IMG/VR virus record: IMGVR_UViG_3300028024_000171
Coordinates: 1 to 45,775 of that record
Origin: a virus
Length of the DNA stretch: 45,775 nt
Reading direction: 5' to 3' (one strand)
The translations under genes and the position numbers were made by a program. The notes beneath the pieces are model-generated. The model was not told where the DNA came from. It worked only from the letters and a program-made list of their open reading frames with translations, and searched no databases. Shown piece by piece: positions 37,703 through 44,551 of the stretch (positions within the stretch are counted from its first letter, which is position 1; each line of letters begins with the position of its first letter).

Positions 37703-38875
37703 TTATGCGGGTTGGCCGAATACTTCGGCGGCTGTCGGGTTGAGGGTGATCGCTTCGCGTTTGTCGGTTTCGGGTACGAATGTCGGTTTCCCGGGTTTTG
37801 TTTCAACTAAATTTTCGGCTGCTTCTTTGAATAACTTTTTGCCCAGTGCTTTTTCCAATCCTGGCGGCGTAACGGCTTTCCGTTCCCAGAGTAGTGCTTC
37901 TTCGATGCCGCGATTTATTAATTCTTCAAAGGCCTTGTCCACCCCATCCCTCCAGATACGCGATGTTCGCCCTTCTACCAGTTTGAAACCTGGAATTACT
38001 TCTCCTTGCAGAAGGGCTTTTTCGGCATATTCTTCAAGGCACGCTATCCATACCGCAATTGGCTGGGCCCGGCGTAAGATGTCAGCCACCTCCTCGTTGG
38101 AGATAAGCGGCGGTTTAGCGCCGCCGAACGCCTCCAAGGCGGTCACAATTTGGGTGTTCTCGGCATTATAGGTACGACATTGGGCTCTTGCTTTACAAAA
38201 TGCCTTGTCGCACCAGTCTCCTTTGCAGAAATCGCCGGCTCCCATATGAGCAAGTTGCGCGGTGGGCCGGATGCTGTCGCCCCATGCGCGCAGTTCCTTC
38301 ACGCTGAGCTCGGCTTCGGGGACAGCGGCAAGGCGGGGCTGCATAATGGTCATGCGAACCCGTTCTACATCGTAGAGCATGCTGTAGGCGCTGAGTGCGC
38401 CTAGGCCATAAAGCATCATTTGGGTATTGCCCTCTGCCTCCACCGGGACGCCCTGGCCGTACTTGAAGTCGATGACATGAAGCAGGCCTCCACCGATGAC
38501 GATACAGTCCGCCGTGCCGAACCCCTCGGGCGCGTATTCGGAATAGTCCAGTTGTCGCTCAATTGCGACGTGCGGCGGTGCTGCGTAAGCATGACACATC
38601 TGCTGCACGTACTCCAAGTAAGCGTCAGTATGCCCCAACATCTCGGACTGATAAAGTGGGTCAGCCTGCAGCTCCTTGAGCACCTTGTTGTAGGTGCGCG
38701 GCCCCATGGGGGTGAAGTGCTTGCGCAGTTTGAGTTCCGCGATCTTGTGGGCCAAGGTGCCCTCGGCGGTGTGGATATTCCCCTTGTCAGGGAGTTGTTC
38801 TTCAAGCCGCGCTGAGGGCGGACAATGTAGCCATTTATGCGAACTGCTAGCGGACAGTAGAGCGTGTTGGCTCAT
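37703..38875 (-). CDS. DUF2800 protein, PD-(D/E)XK exonuclease-like
   Basis: 390 residues. The start (HALLSASSSHKWLHCPPSAR), TAEGTLAHKIAELKL, GFGTADCIVIGGGLLHVIDF with KYGQG (Asp and Lys catalytic candidates), and CDKAFCKARAQCRTY with four cysteines near residue 220 match DUF2800. The family is related to RecB/Cas4-type nucleases with an iron-sulphur or zinc cluster. It probably processes DNA ends in phage recombination. It is adjacent to DUF2815 and pol as usual. Confidence 0.85.
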   Translation of the reverse strand: MSQHALLSASSSHKWLHCPPSARLEEQLPDKGNIHTAEGTLAHKIAELKLRKHFTPMGPRTYNKVLKELQADPLYQSEMLGHTDAYLEYVQQMCHAYAAPPHVAIERQLDYSEYAPEGFGTADCIVIGGGLLHVIDFKYGQGVPVEAEGNTQMMLYGLGALSAYSMLYDVERVRMTIMQPRLAAVPEAELSVKELRAWGDSIRPTAQLAHMGAGDFCKGDWCDKAFCKARAQCRTYNAENTQIVTALEAFGGAKPPLISNEEVADILRRAQPIAVWIACLEEYAEKALLQGEVIPGFKLVEGRTSRIWRDGVDKAFEELINRGIEEALLWERKAVTPPGLEKALGKKLFKEAAENLVETKPGKPTFVPETDKREAITLNPTAAEVFGQPA

Positions 38876-39324
38876 ATCCGCGCCCCCATACTGCGTAGTG
38901 CGATGGCAAAAGCCCCATATTGCTCTTTGGGCAATTGCGTAATCGCTTGAACTCCGAAGGAACGAAGCAGCGCCTGAAGATCGGCAATCTTGCCTGCGTC
39001 CGTAAGCGGCGCCGCCGCGCGCGCGAGGTCCTCATACGTATAGGAGGGAATGCTCGTCGGCACTGCCGGCGTCTGGACGACGGCGGGCGCAATGCTGACC
39101 GGCGGCGAGCTCTGTGTCGGGACCGCCGTATTGGCCGGGGCCGAGGGCATAGCTGCAGTCGTGTACTCCGGCGGCGCGTAAGGTGTTGCCGACGCAGGCG
39201 GCGAGATGATCATCGGGTTGACGGCCGCCGGGGGCATGTCCTGCTGGATGCCGAGGCCATGGAGCAGCGCTGCAGCGGCCTCGGGCGTGGAGACGGTGAT
39301 GTTGATGGTCAGATTCGGTGTCAT
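38872..39324 (-). CDS. hypothetical protein with Pro/Ala/Thr-rich linker
   Basis: 150 residues; ATG after GGAGGCAACACCATC. A short N-terminal strand-helix (NLTINITVSTPEAAAALLHG) is joined by a long Pro/Ala/Thr/Ser-rich stretch to a C-terminal helical module (YEDLARAAAPLTDAGKIADL, LLRSFGVQAITQLPKEQY). Proteins of this form occur ahead of DUF2800 in clostridial prophages. The C-terminal module looks like a small protein-binding domain. Overlaps DUF2800 by four bases. Confidence 0.7.
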   Translation of the reverse strand: MTPNLTINITVSTPEAAAALLHGLGIQQDMPPAAVNPMIISPPASATPYAPPEYTTAAMPSAPANTAVPTQSSPPVSIAPAVVQTPAVPTSIPSYTYEDLARAAAPLTDAGKIADLQALLRSFGVQAITQLPKEQYGAFAIALRSMGARI

Positions 39325-39722
39325 GATGGTGTTGCCTCCTTTGCTGGTCTATTGATTTCCTCTACGAGATATCCGCGTTTGCGGAGCCGGTTCAGGGATG
39401 CCGTGAGTTTGTCGTGCTTGCGCTTGCTCCACGGCTGCGCATCAATCCGCGGATCGGCGATATCGATCCGTCCGAGATATTTTGCGGGGCCTTCCACGGT
39501 GGGCGGATCACTGTAAAGCTGAGAGTCGGTGCGAAACACCGCTTTGCCGCAGGTACGATTGGCTTGACTGATCCAGGCATAGCCTCTCACCGGGTATTTG
39601 CCACCTTCGCTGACCTCATCCGCGAGCCGATTAAGCTTATAGAGGAGGCCCTCCATATCGGGCATTGGCCGCGAGGGCGGCAACACAACCCGGTCTCGAT
39701 TTCGTGGGTATGGGCTTTTCAT
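39321..39722 (-). CDS. hypothetical early phage protein
   Basis: 133 residues from ATG 39722, with AGGGGGGAAACAGC upstream; the ATG overlaps the stop of the previous gene. Basic protein (PKRNRDRVVLPPSRPMP-like N-terminus, SKRKHDKLTASLNRLRKRGY near the C-terminus). The end LNRLRKRGYLVEEINRP resembles a winged-helix recognition segment, so DNA binding is possible. No family recognised. Confidence 0.65.
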   Translation of the reverse strand: MKSPYPRNRDRVVLPPSRPMPDMEGLLYKLNRLADEVSEGGKYPVRGYAWISQANRTCGKAVFRTDSQLYSDPPTVEGPAKYLGRIDIADPRIDAQPWSKRKHDKLTASLNRLRKRGYLVEEINRPAKEATPS

Positions 39723-39898
39723 GCTGTTTCCCCCCTGAGCACTCGCTTGATGGCGATAGTCATGTCGCTGATGGTGCGCAGGTCGTATCCCCAGCCTTGC
39801 AAAAGGCGACCGATCGCGATATACTGATCTTGGGTTAAGTCCTTGCGCTGCTGCTCTGTGCCACCAGACAGCGGCGCTCTTTGTTCCATGCTGCTCAT
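39719..39898 (-). CDS. small hypothetical early protein
   Basis: 59 residues from ATG 39898, which overlaps the AbrB stop codon. Helical (DLTQDQYIAIGRLLQGWGYD, LRTISDMTIAIKRVLRGE). Coupled on both sides by overlapping start/stop codons in the early operon. No family recognised. Confidence 0.6.
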   Translation of the reverse strand: MSSMEQRAPLSGGTEQQRKDLTQDQYIAIGRLLQGWGYDLRTISDMTIAIKRVLRGETA

Positions 39899-40143
39899 TT
39901 GAGGGACCCCGCGATCTTGTGGGCACAAGCGATGCAGATCGGCTGGCCGCTCATATCGAGCGTGTCCTCCATGCTCCCGCAGAAGATGCAGCCGGGGACA
40001 TACTTGCGCAGGATGATTTGTTCTCCATCAATGAAGATCTCCATCGGGTCATCTTCATTGATGCCCATCGTCCGGCGCAGTTCCTTGGGGATCACGATAC
40101 GTCCCAATTCGTCGATTCTGCGGACTATACCTGTTGCTTTCAT
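39895..40143 (-). CDS. AbrB/SpoVT-type transcription regulator with zinc ribbon
   Basis: 82 residues. The swapped-hairpin AbrB DNA-binding domain is MKATGIVRRIDELGRIVIPK, then ELRRTMGINEDDPMEIFIDG. A C-terminal zinc ribbon carries Cys52, Cys55, Cys70 and Cys73 (CIFC and CIAC). Such short AbrB-like proteins are frequent in Clostridia and their phages and act as transition-type regulators. Translation is coupled to its neighbours by four-base overlaps. Confidence 0.88.
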   Translation of the reverse strand: MKATGIVRRIDELGRIVIPKELRRTMGINEDDPMEIFIDGEQIILRKYVPGCIFCGSMEDTLDMSGQPICIACAHKIAGSLK

Positions 40144-40754
40144 GGGTTACCCCTTCCTTTATTCTTCTGTTTTCTTTTCACGGCCCCTATTCTTAAGATC
40201 AGGTCCGCCGTAAGTAATGCGGTATCGTTGAGCGATTGGTCCTTATGCAAGAGTCGGTGCTTGTTGAGCACGGCCAGCTGGCTGCGGGTAACAAGGAGAA
40301 GGTTTTCGAGGCTGGGGTTAAGCCGGTTCCCGTCTGCAAAAAGCACAACGTTGCCTTTAGGTACCGGACCCCTCGCGGCCTCCCACACGACAACATGCTT
40401 CATGCGCCATTTGTGCGGCTCCTCGATTTTGACCTCGATGTATCCGTCCACGGTCACGCGCTCACTCCCGATGGGGCGGTGATTGACGGGAATGTTTCCG
40501 GGCTTAAATTCGGTAGCGGGGCTTTGGCGGATTCCTTTGGGCGGGTGATATGATGCGATGCCCTTTTTAAAGCGGGTATCATATCCGCTCGACAGGCTGC
40601 GATTTTTGAGAGCAGCCCGCACGGACTCATAGCTATAACTCACGCCAAAGTGTGCATTAAAAAACCCGCGCAGTTCCTCAACGCTGCGTCCCTTTACATG
40701 CTCCTCCAAAAAAGCCACCTGTTCGGGCGAGTATACGCGACGCGGTTTAGCCAT
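40140..40754 (-). CDS. HNH-family protein with N-terminal helix-turn-helix
   Basis: 204 residues from ATG 40754 with GGAGGACGGAG upstream. The N-terminus (YSPEQVAFLEEHVKGRSVEE) is a small DNA-binding helical domain. The C-terminal HNH_3-like module reads MKHVVVWEAARGPVPKGNVV, then LFADGNRLNPSLENLLLVTR. The usual catalytic HH pair is replaced (VVLFADGN), as is common in this subfamily, so nuclease activity is uncertain. It is standard in Firmicutes phage early regions. Confidence 0.8.
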   Translation of the reverse strand: MAKPRRVYSPEQVAFLEEHVKGRSVEELRGFFNAHFGVSYSYESVRAALKNRSLSSGYDTRFKKGIASYHPPKGIRQSPATEFKPGNIPVNHRPIGSERVTVDGYIEVKIEEPHKWRMKHVVVWEAARGPVPKGNVVLFADGNRLNPSLENLLLVTRSQLAVLNKHRLLHKDQSLNDTALLTADLILRIGAVKRKQKNKGRGNP

Positions 40755-40986
40755 CTCCGTCCTCCAGAAGCCCCGGGATTTTAAAATTGACGCCCATGTA
40801 TTCAGCCCGCAGAGCTTCCGCTTTGAGTACAACCGACGCATTGGCGATTGCTTGTTCCGAGATTTCGGTGATTGCGCGAGCCCGAGCAATCTCAGCCTGC
40901 AGGGCATCGCCGGAAAGGCTCTCATCGCCGAGGCGCTCCAACTCGGCAAATAAATGGTTGTTTAGGTCGCTCAACTTGTTTTTCAA
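40747..40986 (-). CDS. small helical early protein
   Basis: 79 residues from TTG 40986, overlapping the sigma-factor stop (TTTGA), with AAGGAG upstream. Helical and acidic (LKNKLSDLNNHLFAELERLG, AEIARARAITEISEQAIANA), ending GVNFKIPGLLEDGDG. Similar short proteins precede HNH genes in many phages, but the role is unknown. Confidence 0.65.
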   Translation of the reverse strand: MKNKLSDLNNHLFAELERLGDESLSGDALQAEIARARAITEISEQAIANASVVLKAEALRAEYMGVNFKIPGLLEDGDG

Positions 40987-41507
40987 AGTGCTGCCCTTCT
41001 CCTTTCTATGAGCAATGCCGTACGCGTCCGGGCGAGGATTCTGCTGATATGCGCTTGTGAGATCCCCATTGTTATGCCGATTTCGCTTTGTGTCATGCCG
41101 TCGGCATAAGCTTGCAGGATCTTCCGGTAGAAAGGCGGGATGGCGTGCCATGTCTCCTCCCGGGTGAGCCGGTCGATTGCAAGCTCCTCGTAATTGGTTT
41201 TGTCGAAGACGGTTTCGCCCAGCGTCAAATCCTCGGCAATCGGGGTTTCAAGGGACAGTGTTTTTACTCGGGGTTTGCGAACCGCCTGCCGCAGGTTGTT
41301 GAAAATTACATGGCCGAGGAACGTGGAGAACGCGGCACCGACCTCTGGATCAAATTGATTAACCGCCACGGCAAGCCCGAGTAGGGCATAGCCTTTGATT
41401 TCTTCGAGCTCCAAGCCGGGGAACTTGGCCTGATATCGATTGGCGAACCAATACGCCAGTTTCAGGTTTTTCTCCGCGTAGGCTTCTCGTTCTTCGGCGC
41501 TTAGCAC
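40983..41507 (-). CDS. phage RNA polymerase sigma-70 family factor
   Basis: 174 residues from GTG 41507, ten bases after AGGAGG; an ATG at 41552 overlaps the previous gene and is less likely. Region 2 is YAEKNLKLAYWFANRYQAKF then LEEIKGYALLGLAVAVNQFD and FSTFLGHVIFNNLRQAV. Region 4 is PPFYRKILQAYADGMTQSEI then GITMGISQAHISRILARTR. The N-terminal region 1 is absent. It should direct host polymerase to phage promoters. Placed in the early operon, it gives the phage a second layer of control besides the RinA/ArpU-like protein. Confidence 0.85.
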   Translation of the reverse strand: MLSAEEREAYAEKNLKLAYWFANRYQAKFPGLELEEIKGYALLGLAVAVNQFDPEVGAAFSTFLGHVIFNNLRQAVRKPRVKTLSLETPIAEDLTLGETVFDKTNYEELAIDRLTREETWHAIPPFYRKILQAYADGMTQSEIGITMGISQAHISRILARTRTALLIERRRAAL

Positions 41508-41514
41508 CTCGTTG

Positions 41515-41646
41515 TCACCTCCTCTCCATCCGCCTGACCGCCCACGCCGCAAGCCGCTGCCACGCGGGCAGCTTGTCCACTAGGCACGCACCCAGCATCA
41601 GCAGTGCGAACCAGCCGGGGACCGTGGTCAAGAGCAACGTGAGCAT
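41515..41646 (-). CDS. tiny membrane protein
   Basis: 43 residues from ATG 41646, after GGAGGAGGTCGCACCAAA. One transmembrane segment (LTLLLTTVPGWFALLMLGAC) followed by a basic tail (WQRLAAWAVRRMERR), giving a cytoplasmic C-terminus. Its end supplies the ribosome binding site of the sigma gene. No function recognised. Confidence 0.55.
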   Translation of the reverse strand: MLTLLLTTVPGWFALLMLGACLVDKLPAWQRLAAWAVRRMERR

Positions 41647-41840
41647 TTTGGTGCGACCTCCTCCCAGCAATCCGAGAGCTTGCCCAGGGCGACGCGCGCC
41701 CCGCGGAAGGTGTTGTAAACCTTGTTCGCGCAGAGGATGCTGTGGGGCGGCCTCATTTTGAGTCGATACCGGCCGTCGCGCGTAGGCGTGCTCGACGCCG
41801 TGCAGCCGTAGAAGTCGCGGTATCTCACGGTCTTTTGCAT
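41628..41840 (-). CDS. small hypothetical early protein
   Basis: 70 residues from ATG 41840, with AGGAGGTACGACAG upstream. It is basic with several cysteines (RDFYGCTASSTPTRDGRYRL, DCWEEVAPKCSRCS), so a small zinc-binding fold is possible. Overlaps its neighbours on both sides in the early operon. Confidence 0.55.
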   Translation of the reverse strand: MQKTVRYRDFYGCTASSTPTRDGRYRLKMRPPHSILCANKVYNTFRGARVALGKLSDCWEEVAPKCSRCS

Positions 41841-41992
41841 CTGTCGTACCTCCTGTACTGCTTGGCGAAGATCTGGCACGTGTAGTCGTACACGAGCCTG
41901 TCCCCTGCCTTGCGCTTAACACAGCGCTCCTTGTGACGCTTGTCCTGCTCACGAGTGAGTCCGGCCAGGAACTCCGCGCGCGGCGGGGTCAT
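41825..41992 (-). CDS. tiny basic early protein
   Basis: 55 residues: MTPPRAEFLAGLTREQDKRH, then KERCVKRKAGDRLVYDYTCQ, ending YRRYDRCKRP. The ATG overlaps the stop of the preceding HTH gene (AATGA), and the end overlaps the next start by 16 bases. Lys/Arg and Cys rich; nucleic-acid binding is possible. No family recognised. Confidence 0.55.
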   Translation of the reverse strand: MTPPRAEFLAGLTREQDKRHKERCVKRKAGDRLVYDYTCQIFAKQYRRYDRCKRP

Positions 41993-42246
41993 TGGGCGAT
42001 CACCAGGTTTCTGCGTGTCGGGCGGTTGCTGTTGGCCCAGGCGGCAGCGGAACGAACGAGTATGCGCTTGGTGGGGGTTACTTGGATGTGGCCAGCCTTA
42101 ACCATTGCCACGACGGTTTTCTTGGAGATGCCGAGCTGCTGGCCCGCCTCGGTGTAGTTTTTGAAGGTCTCGCCGTGTTCCCTGACCCACTTCTCCTCGA
42201 TACTCGACATGGGCTCCAATGGGGCGGGATTGATTCTACGGGGCAT
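41989..42246 (-). CDS. excisionase-like helix-turn-helix protein
   Basis: 85 residues; ATG after AAAGGAGGACAACCAT. The motif TFKNYTEAGQQLGISKKTVV with AMVKAGHIQVTPTKRILV is the MerR/excisionase style winged helix. It may act as Xis or an early regulator. First gene after the gap with a divergent plus-strand gene. Confidence 0.7.
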   Translation of the reverse strand: MPRRINPAPLEPMSSIEEKWVREHGETFKNYTEAGQQLGISKKTVVAMVKAGHIQVTPTKRILVRSAAAWANSNRPTRRNLVIAQ

Positions 42247-42265
42247 ATGGTTGTCCTCCTTTGTG

Positions 42266-42274
42266 TGGTATAAT
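42266..42274 (+). promoter_or_regulatory. extended -10 promoter of the DUF2188 gene
   Basis: TGGTATAAT (extended -10) on the plus strand, about 25 bases before the TTG start at 42299 and without a good -35 box. Confidence 0.55.
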
Positions 42275-42298
42275 CTCCCATAAAGGGAGGTGAAAACT

Positions 42299-42529
42299 TT
42301 GGGTAAAAATCAGTGGGTATCCCCTCGCGGCGGTAAATGGGGCGTGCATGGCGAGGGAAACGAAAAAGACACCAAACAGTTCAAAACCCAGTCAGATGCT
42401 ATCGATTGCGCAAAGCAAATAGCAAAAAACCAAGGTAGCGAAGTCATTGTTCAAGGTGAGAATGGCCGGATTAGAAGCAAGGATAGCTACGGCCCTGATT
42501 CGTGCCCGCCCGTGGACAAAGAGCATTAA
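42299..42529 (+). CDS. DUF2188 protein
   Basis: 76 residues from TTG 42299, which lies eight bases after AGGGAGG; the GTG at 42290 is inside that site. The text GKNQWVSPRGGKWGVHGEGN, KDTKQFKTQSDAIDCAKQIA and KNQGSEVIVQGENGRIRSKD is the DUF2188 pattern, a small two-repeat fold with unknown function. It stands on the opposite strand within the leftward early block and has its own promoter, so it is probably expressed during lysogeny. Its end overlaps the convergent gene at 42526 by four bases. Confidence 0.85.
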   Translation: MGKNQWVSPRGGKWGVHGEGNEKDTKQFKTQSDAIDCAKQIAKNQGSEVIVQGENGRIRSKDSYGPDSCPPVDKEH

Positions 42530-42666
42530 TCGTATCTGGGTGTAAGCTTCACGACGATCTCGTCCATAGCCGTGGTAATCAGCTCATTGGTTATCACGGC
42601 TACCTCCTCGCCTGTTTTGGTGTTGAGCACCACGATCTTTGTGTAGTCAGTTGATAGGATGGGCAT
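42526..42666 (-). CDS. tiny early protein
   Basis: 46 residues (MPILSTDYTKIVVLNTKTGE, then EVAVITNELITTAMDEIVVK). The ATG at 42666 follows AGGAGG by eight bases; another ATG at 42672 is too close. Beta-rich, acidic. Its stop lies inside the convergent DUF2188 gene. Function unknown. Confidence 0.6.
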   Translation of the reverse strand: MPILSTDYTKIVVLNTKTGEEVAVITNELITTAMDEIVVKLTPRYD

Positions 42667-42683
42667 ATCCATCACCTCCTTTC

Positions 42684-42845
42684 TCAAAAAATCCGCCACG
42701 GTTCAAACAGCAACGCCGCCACCGCAAGGAAAAAGAGCACCCAGCCCAGATAGACGCCAAATGATTCTCGCATCCTGATCCGCCACCAGATCAAGCAGCC
42801 AATAGAGATAGCCAGCAGGGCGAAAAAGAGCAAGGCGTGATACAT
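42684..42845 (-). CDS. small membrane protein with two transmembrane helices
   Basis: 53 residues from ATG 42845 (GAAGGAG nine bases upstream). Two hydrophobic helices: ALLFFALLAISIGCLIWWRI and VYLGWVLFFLAVAALLF, joined by a basic/polar turn. A small early phage membrane protein might affect superinfection or host membrane state, but no family is recognised. Confidence 0.65.
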   Translation of the reverse strand: MYHALLFFALLAISIGCLIWWRIRMRESFGVYLGWVLFFLAVAALLFEPWRIF

Positions 42846-42858
42846 GATGCTTTCTCCT

Positions 42859-43059
42859 TCATGCGGGCTGGTCTCTGTCCTCGTAGAAACGCTGCCAATC
42901 AAAATTGAGCGCCTCAGCAATTTTCTTTGCGGTAGGGACCGATGGGATCCTTTTCCCGTTTTCTATGTTTGCGTATGCGGGCTGGGAAATAAAAACACTT
43001 CTTGCAACTTGTGATTGAAGCATCCCACGGTCATGCCTTATAGCTTTCAACCACTCCAT
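42859..43059 (-). CDS. Cro-like helix-turn-helix repressor
   Basis: 66 residues from ATG 43059, eight bases after AGAGG. An XRE helix-turn-helix is clear: GMLQSQVARSVFISQPAYAN then IENGKRIPSVPTAKKIAEAL. It is divergent from the CI-like gene with the shared operators between them, and is first in the leftward early operon, so it should be the lytic-side repressor. Confidence 0.85.
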   Translation of the reverse strand: MEWLKAIRHDRGMLQSQVARSVFISQPAYANIENGKRIPSVPTAKKIAEALNFDWQRFYEDRDQPA

Positions 43060-43081
43060 TTTCATCACCTCTGTATGCTTT

Positions 43082-43170
43082 ATAGCTATATGCTATCACA
43101 AACTACCGTTTTGTCAATAGCTATTAGGCATAAATTCACGCTTGTTTCGTATTTCAAATAGCTATATGAT
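43082..43170. promoter_or_regulatory. CI/Cro operator region with divergent promoters
   Basis: The 8-base palindrome ATAGCTAT occurs three times, at 43082-43089, 43117-43124 and 43158-43165. Leftward: TTGACA (43117-43112), 16 bases, TAGCAT, overlapped by two operators. Rightward: TTGTTT (43142-43147), 17 bases, TATGAT (43165-43170), overlapped by the third. Repressor binding would therefore compete with polymerase on both sides. The rightward start would fall near 43177, inside or next to the CI ribosome binding site, so a short or leaderless transcript is possible. Confidence 0.75.
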
Positions 43171-43188
43171 ATATGGGAGGTGATGGAA

Positions 43189-43611
43189 GTGAACAGGATT
43201 AAAGAGCTGCGAGAAAAGAAGGGTATAGGTCAAAAGGCTCTCGCGGCAGATTTGAGGGTTACTCAACCCACCATTTCAGACTGGGAGGCTGGTAGAAAAG
43301 TGCCCTCCAGTAAAAGTGCTTCCCGCCTTGCAGATTATTTTGGAGTGAGCATGGATTATCTGCTTTGCCGGGAGAATCCTGTTAAGGAAACGGCTACACT
43401 TAACGCCCGCGACCAAAGAGATATTGCGAAGTCTATGGAGGAGTTGACGGAACGCCTCATGTCCGAAGAAGGACTTATGTTTAACGGCAATCCGATTACG
43501 CCTGAGCAGAAGCAATCGCTGCTAAATGCTATGCAACTTGGAGTTGAGGCTGCGAAGCTCCGCAACAAGGAAAAGTACACGCCGAAAAAATACCGTAAGC
43601 CAAAAGAATAA
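43189..43611 (+). CDS. CI-like phage repressor
   Basis: 140 residues from GTG 43189, eight bases after GGGAGG. The N-terminal XRE helix-turn-helix is IKELREKKGIGQKALAADLR then VTQPTISDWEAGRKVPSSKS. The C-terminal half is helical and lacks an S24 peptidase domain, so inactivation is unlikely to be by self-cleavage; instead the ImmA/IrrE protease encoded next to it probably cleaves it when DNA is damaged. Maintains lysogeny by binding the ATAGCTAT operators. Confidence 0.85.
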   Translation: MNRIKELREKKGIGQKALAADLRVTQPTISDWEAGRKVPSSKSASRLADYFGVSMDYLLCRENPVKETATLNARDQRDIAKSMEELTERLMSEEGLMFNGNPITPEQKQSLLNAMQLGVEAAKLRNKEKYTPKKYRKPKE

Positions 43612-43683
43612 TACTGTCCGCTATATAGGACATGCCATTCGATAAAATGAAAGCAAAACCCTAGAACGGGAGATTAGCTTGAA

Positions 43684-44109
43684 ATGAGAACCATCGCGGA
43701 TAAATTGGCGGATAGGTTCTTTACGCGCGATCCGTTTGCGCTCGCGGTCGCACTGGATCGCGTCGTGTTCAGCGTGCCACTCGACGGTATGCGGGGCTTT
43801 TACCAGCGCTATAAGCGTAATCACTTTATATATGTTGATAGCCGGCTTGAGGGGTTTCAAAGACAATTTGTTTGTGCCCATGAGTTGGGCCACTCACTGC
43901 TGCACGGGGGAATGAACACTGTGTTTCTGGATAGTCGAACGCATTTCGTGCATAAAAAATATGAGACGGAAGCGGACCGTTTCGCCATTGATTTGCTGCT
44001 GCCCGCCGATTCATTTGTAGACTACAGAAATATGGGTGTTATGGATATTGCTAATTCCTTAGAGTTACCTGAAGACTTGATTATTTACAGGTTGAATCAA
44101 TTAGATTAG
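43684..44109 (+). CDS. ImmA/IrrE-type metallopeptidase
   Basis: 141 residues. The gluzincin motif is CAHELGHSLLH with His66, Glu67 and His70, preceded by HFIYVDSRLEGFQRQFVCA and followed by YETEADRFAIDLLLPADSF, where Glu in ETEAD is the third ligand. These are typical of ImmA/IrrE proteins, which cleave their partner repressor on induction, as in ICEBs1. It sits right after the CI-like gene. The 43615-43632 inverted repeat TGTCC-8-GGACA lies in the gap and may be an additional control site. Confidence 0.9.
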   Translation: MRTIADKLADRFFTRDPFALAVALDRVVFSVPLDGMRGFYQRYKRNHFIYVDSRLEGFQRQFVCAHELGHSLLHGGMNTVFLDSRTHFVHKKYETEADRFAIDLLLPADSFVDYRNMGVMDIANSLELPEDLIIYRLNQLD

Positions 44110-44122
44110 GAGAATTGCGATT

Positions 44123-44437
44123 ATGGCAAGCCAAAAGCTAAGTAACGAGCTTAAGAAGTACCTTGTAGAAAGGGGTTATAAGCACGAGGTTGAATGCAAC
44201 GAACTCACCGATCAAGAAATTGATCGCATTATCCAGTTAGAGTTGCTTAATAGGCTGTCAAAACAGCAAGCCGAAATTTTGCCCGCAATAAAAAGCATGC
44301 AGACGGATTCTTCTTTTAGAATTTCGCCCGATGTTCATAGTCTGAAAAACATGGTCATCTTCTTTATGATTTTGACCATTGCAAACATCATTGCCACCAT
44401 TATTATGCTGGCGCCGTTAGCAAAGTTGCTTCGGTAG
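44123..44437 (+). CDS. membrane protein of the lysogeny operon
   Basis: 104 residues; ATG after TAGGAGAATTGCGATT. A helical, charged cytoplasmic part (LTDQEIDRIIQLELLNRLSK) ends in one C-terminal transmembrane helix (MVIFFMILTIANIIATIIML). It is co-oriented with CI and ImmA/IrrE and probably expressed in lysogens, so superinfection exclusion is a plausible but untested role. Confidence 0.75.
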   Translation: MASQKLSNELKKYLVERGYKHEVECNELTDQEIDRIIQLELLNRLSKQQAEILPAIKSMQTDSSFRISPDVHSLKNMVIFFMILTIANIIATIIMLAPLAKLLR

Positions 44438-44446
44438 TAATGAAAA

Positions 44447-44481
44447 AACCGCTCCTCCTATGTGGGGTAGGAGAAGCGGTT
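44447..44481 (-). terminator. strong hairpin between lysogeny operon and integrase
   Basis: A stem of about 13 base pairs, AACCGCT... / ...AGCGGTT (arms 44447-44460 and 44468-44481, one mismatch). In the minus direction TTTTTT follows, so it works as a leftward terminator; in the plus direction no T-run follows. Confidence 0.65.
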
Positions 44482-44482
44482 C

Positions 44483-44520
44483 GGTACAGAAAAAGCCTTG
44501 CCGGGCGTCTTTTCTGTACC
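44483..44520. repeat. 11-bp inverted repeat upstream of integrase
   Basis: GGTACAGAAAA (44483-44493) and TTTTCTGTACC (44510-44520) are exact inverted copies around a 16-base GC-rich core. Situated 31 bases before the integrase start. It could be an Int/Xis arm site, an operator or a terminator stem. Confidence 0.55.
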
Positions 44521-44551
44521 TCCAATATACACAAGATGGAGGTATTTTTCA

